In this document: piece by piece, positions 63,961 to 64,000 of the stretch | Layout of the letters: each line of letters starts with the position of its first letter | Position numbering within the stretch: the stretch's first letter is position 1 | DNA from: Aldrovandia affinis | Lineage: Eukaryota; Chordata; Actinopteri; Notacanthiformes; Halosauridae | Reading direction: 5' to 3' | DNA length: 64,000 nt | Assembly: GCA_029706075.1 (NCBI GenBank) | Contig: JAINUG010000132.1 | Span: 320,001-384,000, forward strand | Position numbers and translations under genes: made by a program | Notes under the pieces: model-generated | What the model was told of the DNA's origin: nothing | The model's input: the letters and a program-made list of their open reading frames with translations, nothing else | Databases searched by the model: none

Positions 63961-64000
63961 GACTGTATAGCATCCTTAACAGCTCTGTTGTATCTAAGAA

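Overview
The window reads as teleost fish nuclear DNA. It is AT-rich, rich in dinucleotide microsatellites, and crowded with Tc1-like transposons, L2/CR1/L1-type LINE fragments and tRNA-derived SINEs in the combination typical of ray-finned fish. The repeat mix would suit a pike/salmonid-grade fish, but I cannot fix the species. There is no prokaryotic signal, operon, CRISPR array or rRNA, and no functional tRNA gene that I can support. 

Only one host protein gene is convincing: slitrk6, on the minus strand at 27699-30185. It encodes a complete 828-residue single-pass membrane protein with two leucine-rich-repeat blocks, and its coding part is one uninterrupted exon. A clear splice acceptor lies 16 bases upstream of the chosen start codon. 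The 5' noncoding exon and promoter therefore lie at higher coordinates; the best donor I see is at about 35648, with a non-repetitive, CpG-bearing stretch beyond it to about 37000. The rest resembles the gene-poor surroundings expected of SLITRK genes. 

Layout: 1-27.7 kb is intergenic, with a tRNA-type SINE (451), Tc1-like copies or relics (3.2, 9.8, 12.06, 12.6, 15.2, 18.5, 24.3 and 26.1 kb, the last split by a LINE end), L2 tails (14.0, 17.0, 23.2 kb) and a foldback MITE (17.45 kb). 27.7-30.2 kb is slitrk6. 30.2-35.6 kb is its probable first intron, carrying a CR1-like LINE fragment and a deleted Tc1 derivative. 35.6-37 kb is the probable exon 1 and promoter zone. 37-64 kb is intergenic again, with an L1-type RT fragment (38.8 kb), more Tc1 copies (39.6, 40.9, 45.8, 48.8, 51.2, 52.9, 57.0 kb), three copies of one SINE with a tRNA-Glu-like head (50.3, 54.1, 58.9 kb), a small MITE pair (48.4, 60.0 kb), a 145-bp near-palindrome (51.0 kb) and L2 RT sequence (46.7 and 63.3 kb). 

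I found no new multi-gene system. The points most worth a second look are the start codon and untranslated exon of slitrk6, a family of Tc1 derivatives sharing one internal deletion, the SINE trio with target-site duplications of graded decay, the long palindrome next to a Tc1 end, and several nested or truncated transposon junctions.
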